Positions 62,731 to 64,000 of a DNA stretch of 64,000 nucleotides are shown here, piece after piece. The notes under the pieces were generated by a model, which did no database searches, was not told the origin of the DNA, and saw nothing but the letters and a program-made list of their open reading frames with translations. Position 1 is the stretch's first letter. Each line of letters begins with the position of its first letter. A program made the translations under genes and the position numbers. Source of the stretch: Syngnathus acus (Eukaryota > Chordata > Actinopteri > Syngnathiformes > Syngnathidae); contig NC_051089.1 in assembly GCF_901709675.1 (NCBI RefSeq), positions 13,939,976-14,003,975 on the forward strand, written 5' to 3'.

Positions 62731-64000
62731 CTGTGAGAAAAAGATAAAAATTTCAATAATGAATATCACAGCCGGAAATGAAAATTTGTGCACGTAGGAA
62801 AATGCTCTTAAATCAATGTATGGATCTGTTAGCAGAGGGGGTTTAAAAGAGGTTTTCAAGAAAGTCACATGAGCCAGAGCCCTTTCCTAATACTGTAATG
62901 GTTTGGGGAGTGATTTATGGCTAAATCTTCTAAATTACTTGACAGGAGGTCCCTCTGGGAATGATCAGACTCGGGTTACCAGGGAAAATGCACTCAGCAC
63001 ATTTCCCATTCAAATAAACTATCTTGCAGTCCAGGACATTTCCCTGCAGAGTCATTATTTATCATTTTTGACATTCCTCTATCCTACCTTATTGGAAAGA
63101 ATATGACTTTGTTCTGAAATTCTCCATGAAGTTAGATAAGCTCTTGGGTTTAATAAATGTGGTGTGAACAGTTTAATTTAACTGGAGGTGCCTAAGTGTG
63201 CAAGAAAAGCAAAGTGACTTCATTGGTATTGCAGCACATTCTGTCACTTCTGTGCCGCTATTTGACATGTGTGATTTTGGTATCACTCAGCTTGAGTGAC
63301 ACAATCTCACCTATTCTGAGTTGGATATCTGACCCTGCATTTCAAATCTAAACTTAGTTCTGTGAGATTCACTTCTACATGCTATTCGTCCCGAGATATG
63401 TTGAAGCAAGTACTTTTAATCGGGCAACGCTTTTCAAGTCTATGAAACATTACATAATGTAATACTTAAAAACACACTTAATTGGGGGCTTGCTTGGATT
63501 GTACGTCATCCGACAAGCAACTTCAGATGATTAGGTGCAACCATGTTGCTAAATAACATTCTAACATCACTCTCATCACCATCCCCCCTTGACTTTGCTG
63601 TGATGGTGACCTCAGTTTGCCACTTCAGCACTGCGGAGAAACTAAGGGCTGCAGTGAGCTAACTTATCTAATGGCACAGGAATGCTGGCTGGCAGCTTCC
63701 ATCCCTCAGAGCATTTTATTCACTGAGGAAACCTCTCATGCTCACCTCATTTTCCTCTCTCTTTCATAATCATTTTTTTTTTTCAAACTTCTAACCATTC
63801 TCCACTCACAATATTTTCCCCTCCAACACATAGGTCATACAGATGACTCCCCGTGTTGTGACGTGCATTTGGACTTCTGTCAGTAATAATAATTTTGGCA
63901 CAAATTCTTAAACAAGTCAATATTTTCCTCTTAATCTGCACTAATATTTCTGCTAATACGTTCCTGATTTTCCTTTGTTTTTTGGAGCGTGATGAGGTCT
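62731..64000 (-). other. ZNF609: ZNF609 intron reaching the right edge
   Basis: No exon, repeat or RNA gene is visible in this 1.3 kb. The 67-codon plus-strand frame at 62903-63106 looks random. Confidence 0.6.

Overview
The window is vertebrate nuclear DNA, most likely from a percomorph-type teleost. The gene content is vertebrate, introns are GT-AG and kilobases long, and intergenic DNA carries fish-type repeats: Tc1/mariner relics, hAT and TA-flanked palindromic MITEs, tRNA-headed SINEs, a 5'-truncated LINE with an 11-bp target duplication, and long (ATCC)n, (CT)n and (TG)n tracts. There are no operons, CRISPR arrays or prokaryotic signals.

Layout, left to right. (1) 1-29.6 kb, minus strand: the 5' end of MYO9A (class IX myosin with RhoGAP tail). 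Only the first coding exon (15252-16206) and a probable non-coding first exon (ending at 29576) are visible; the rest is intron. (2) 29.6-30.2 kb: a probable divergent promoter shared by MYO9A (left) and SENP8 (right). (3) 30.1-31.4 kb, plus strand: complete SENP8 (NEDD8 protease) with its whole coding region in one exon. (4) 31.4-36.9 kb: intergenic, with a perfect CTCF-consensus site at 35367-35380. (5) 36.9-52.2 kb, minus strand: complete GRAMD2A, an ER-plasma-membrane contact-site protein. I reconstructed 11 coding exons with consistent phases (354 codons plus stop). One intron uses a GC donor, and a duplicated promoter-like block lies just upstream of the GRAM-domain exons. (6) 52.2-53.9 kb: intergenic, with a Tc1 fragment. 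(7) 53.9-64.0 kb, minus strand: the 3' part of ZNF609 (large nuclear zinc-finger regulator), with four confident coding exons, one tentative terminal exon and a polyadenylation signal at about 53.93 kb.

MYO9A, SENP8 and GRAMD2A keep the order and relative orientation I recall for human 15q23. ZNF609, which I recall several megabases away in human 15q22, lies directly upstream of GRAMD2A here, so the window probably spans a lineage-specific synteny junction. The genes do not form a pathway; what links them is conserved neighbourhood and, for MYO9A/SENP8, a shared promoter.

I see no wholly new biological system. The items most worth checking are the duplicated GRAMD2A promoter/first-exon block with an in-frame alternative start, the mutually exclusive exon candidate and GC-AG intron in the same gene, a short uORF overlapping the MYO9A start codon, an unrecognised cysteine-rich transmembrane-like reading frame in the MYO9A intron, the divergent ZNF609 terminal exon, and several nested or palindromic transposons with exact target duplications. 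Exon coordinates were read by eye from splice consensus, frame and remembered family sequences; no alignment was run.
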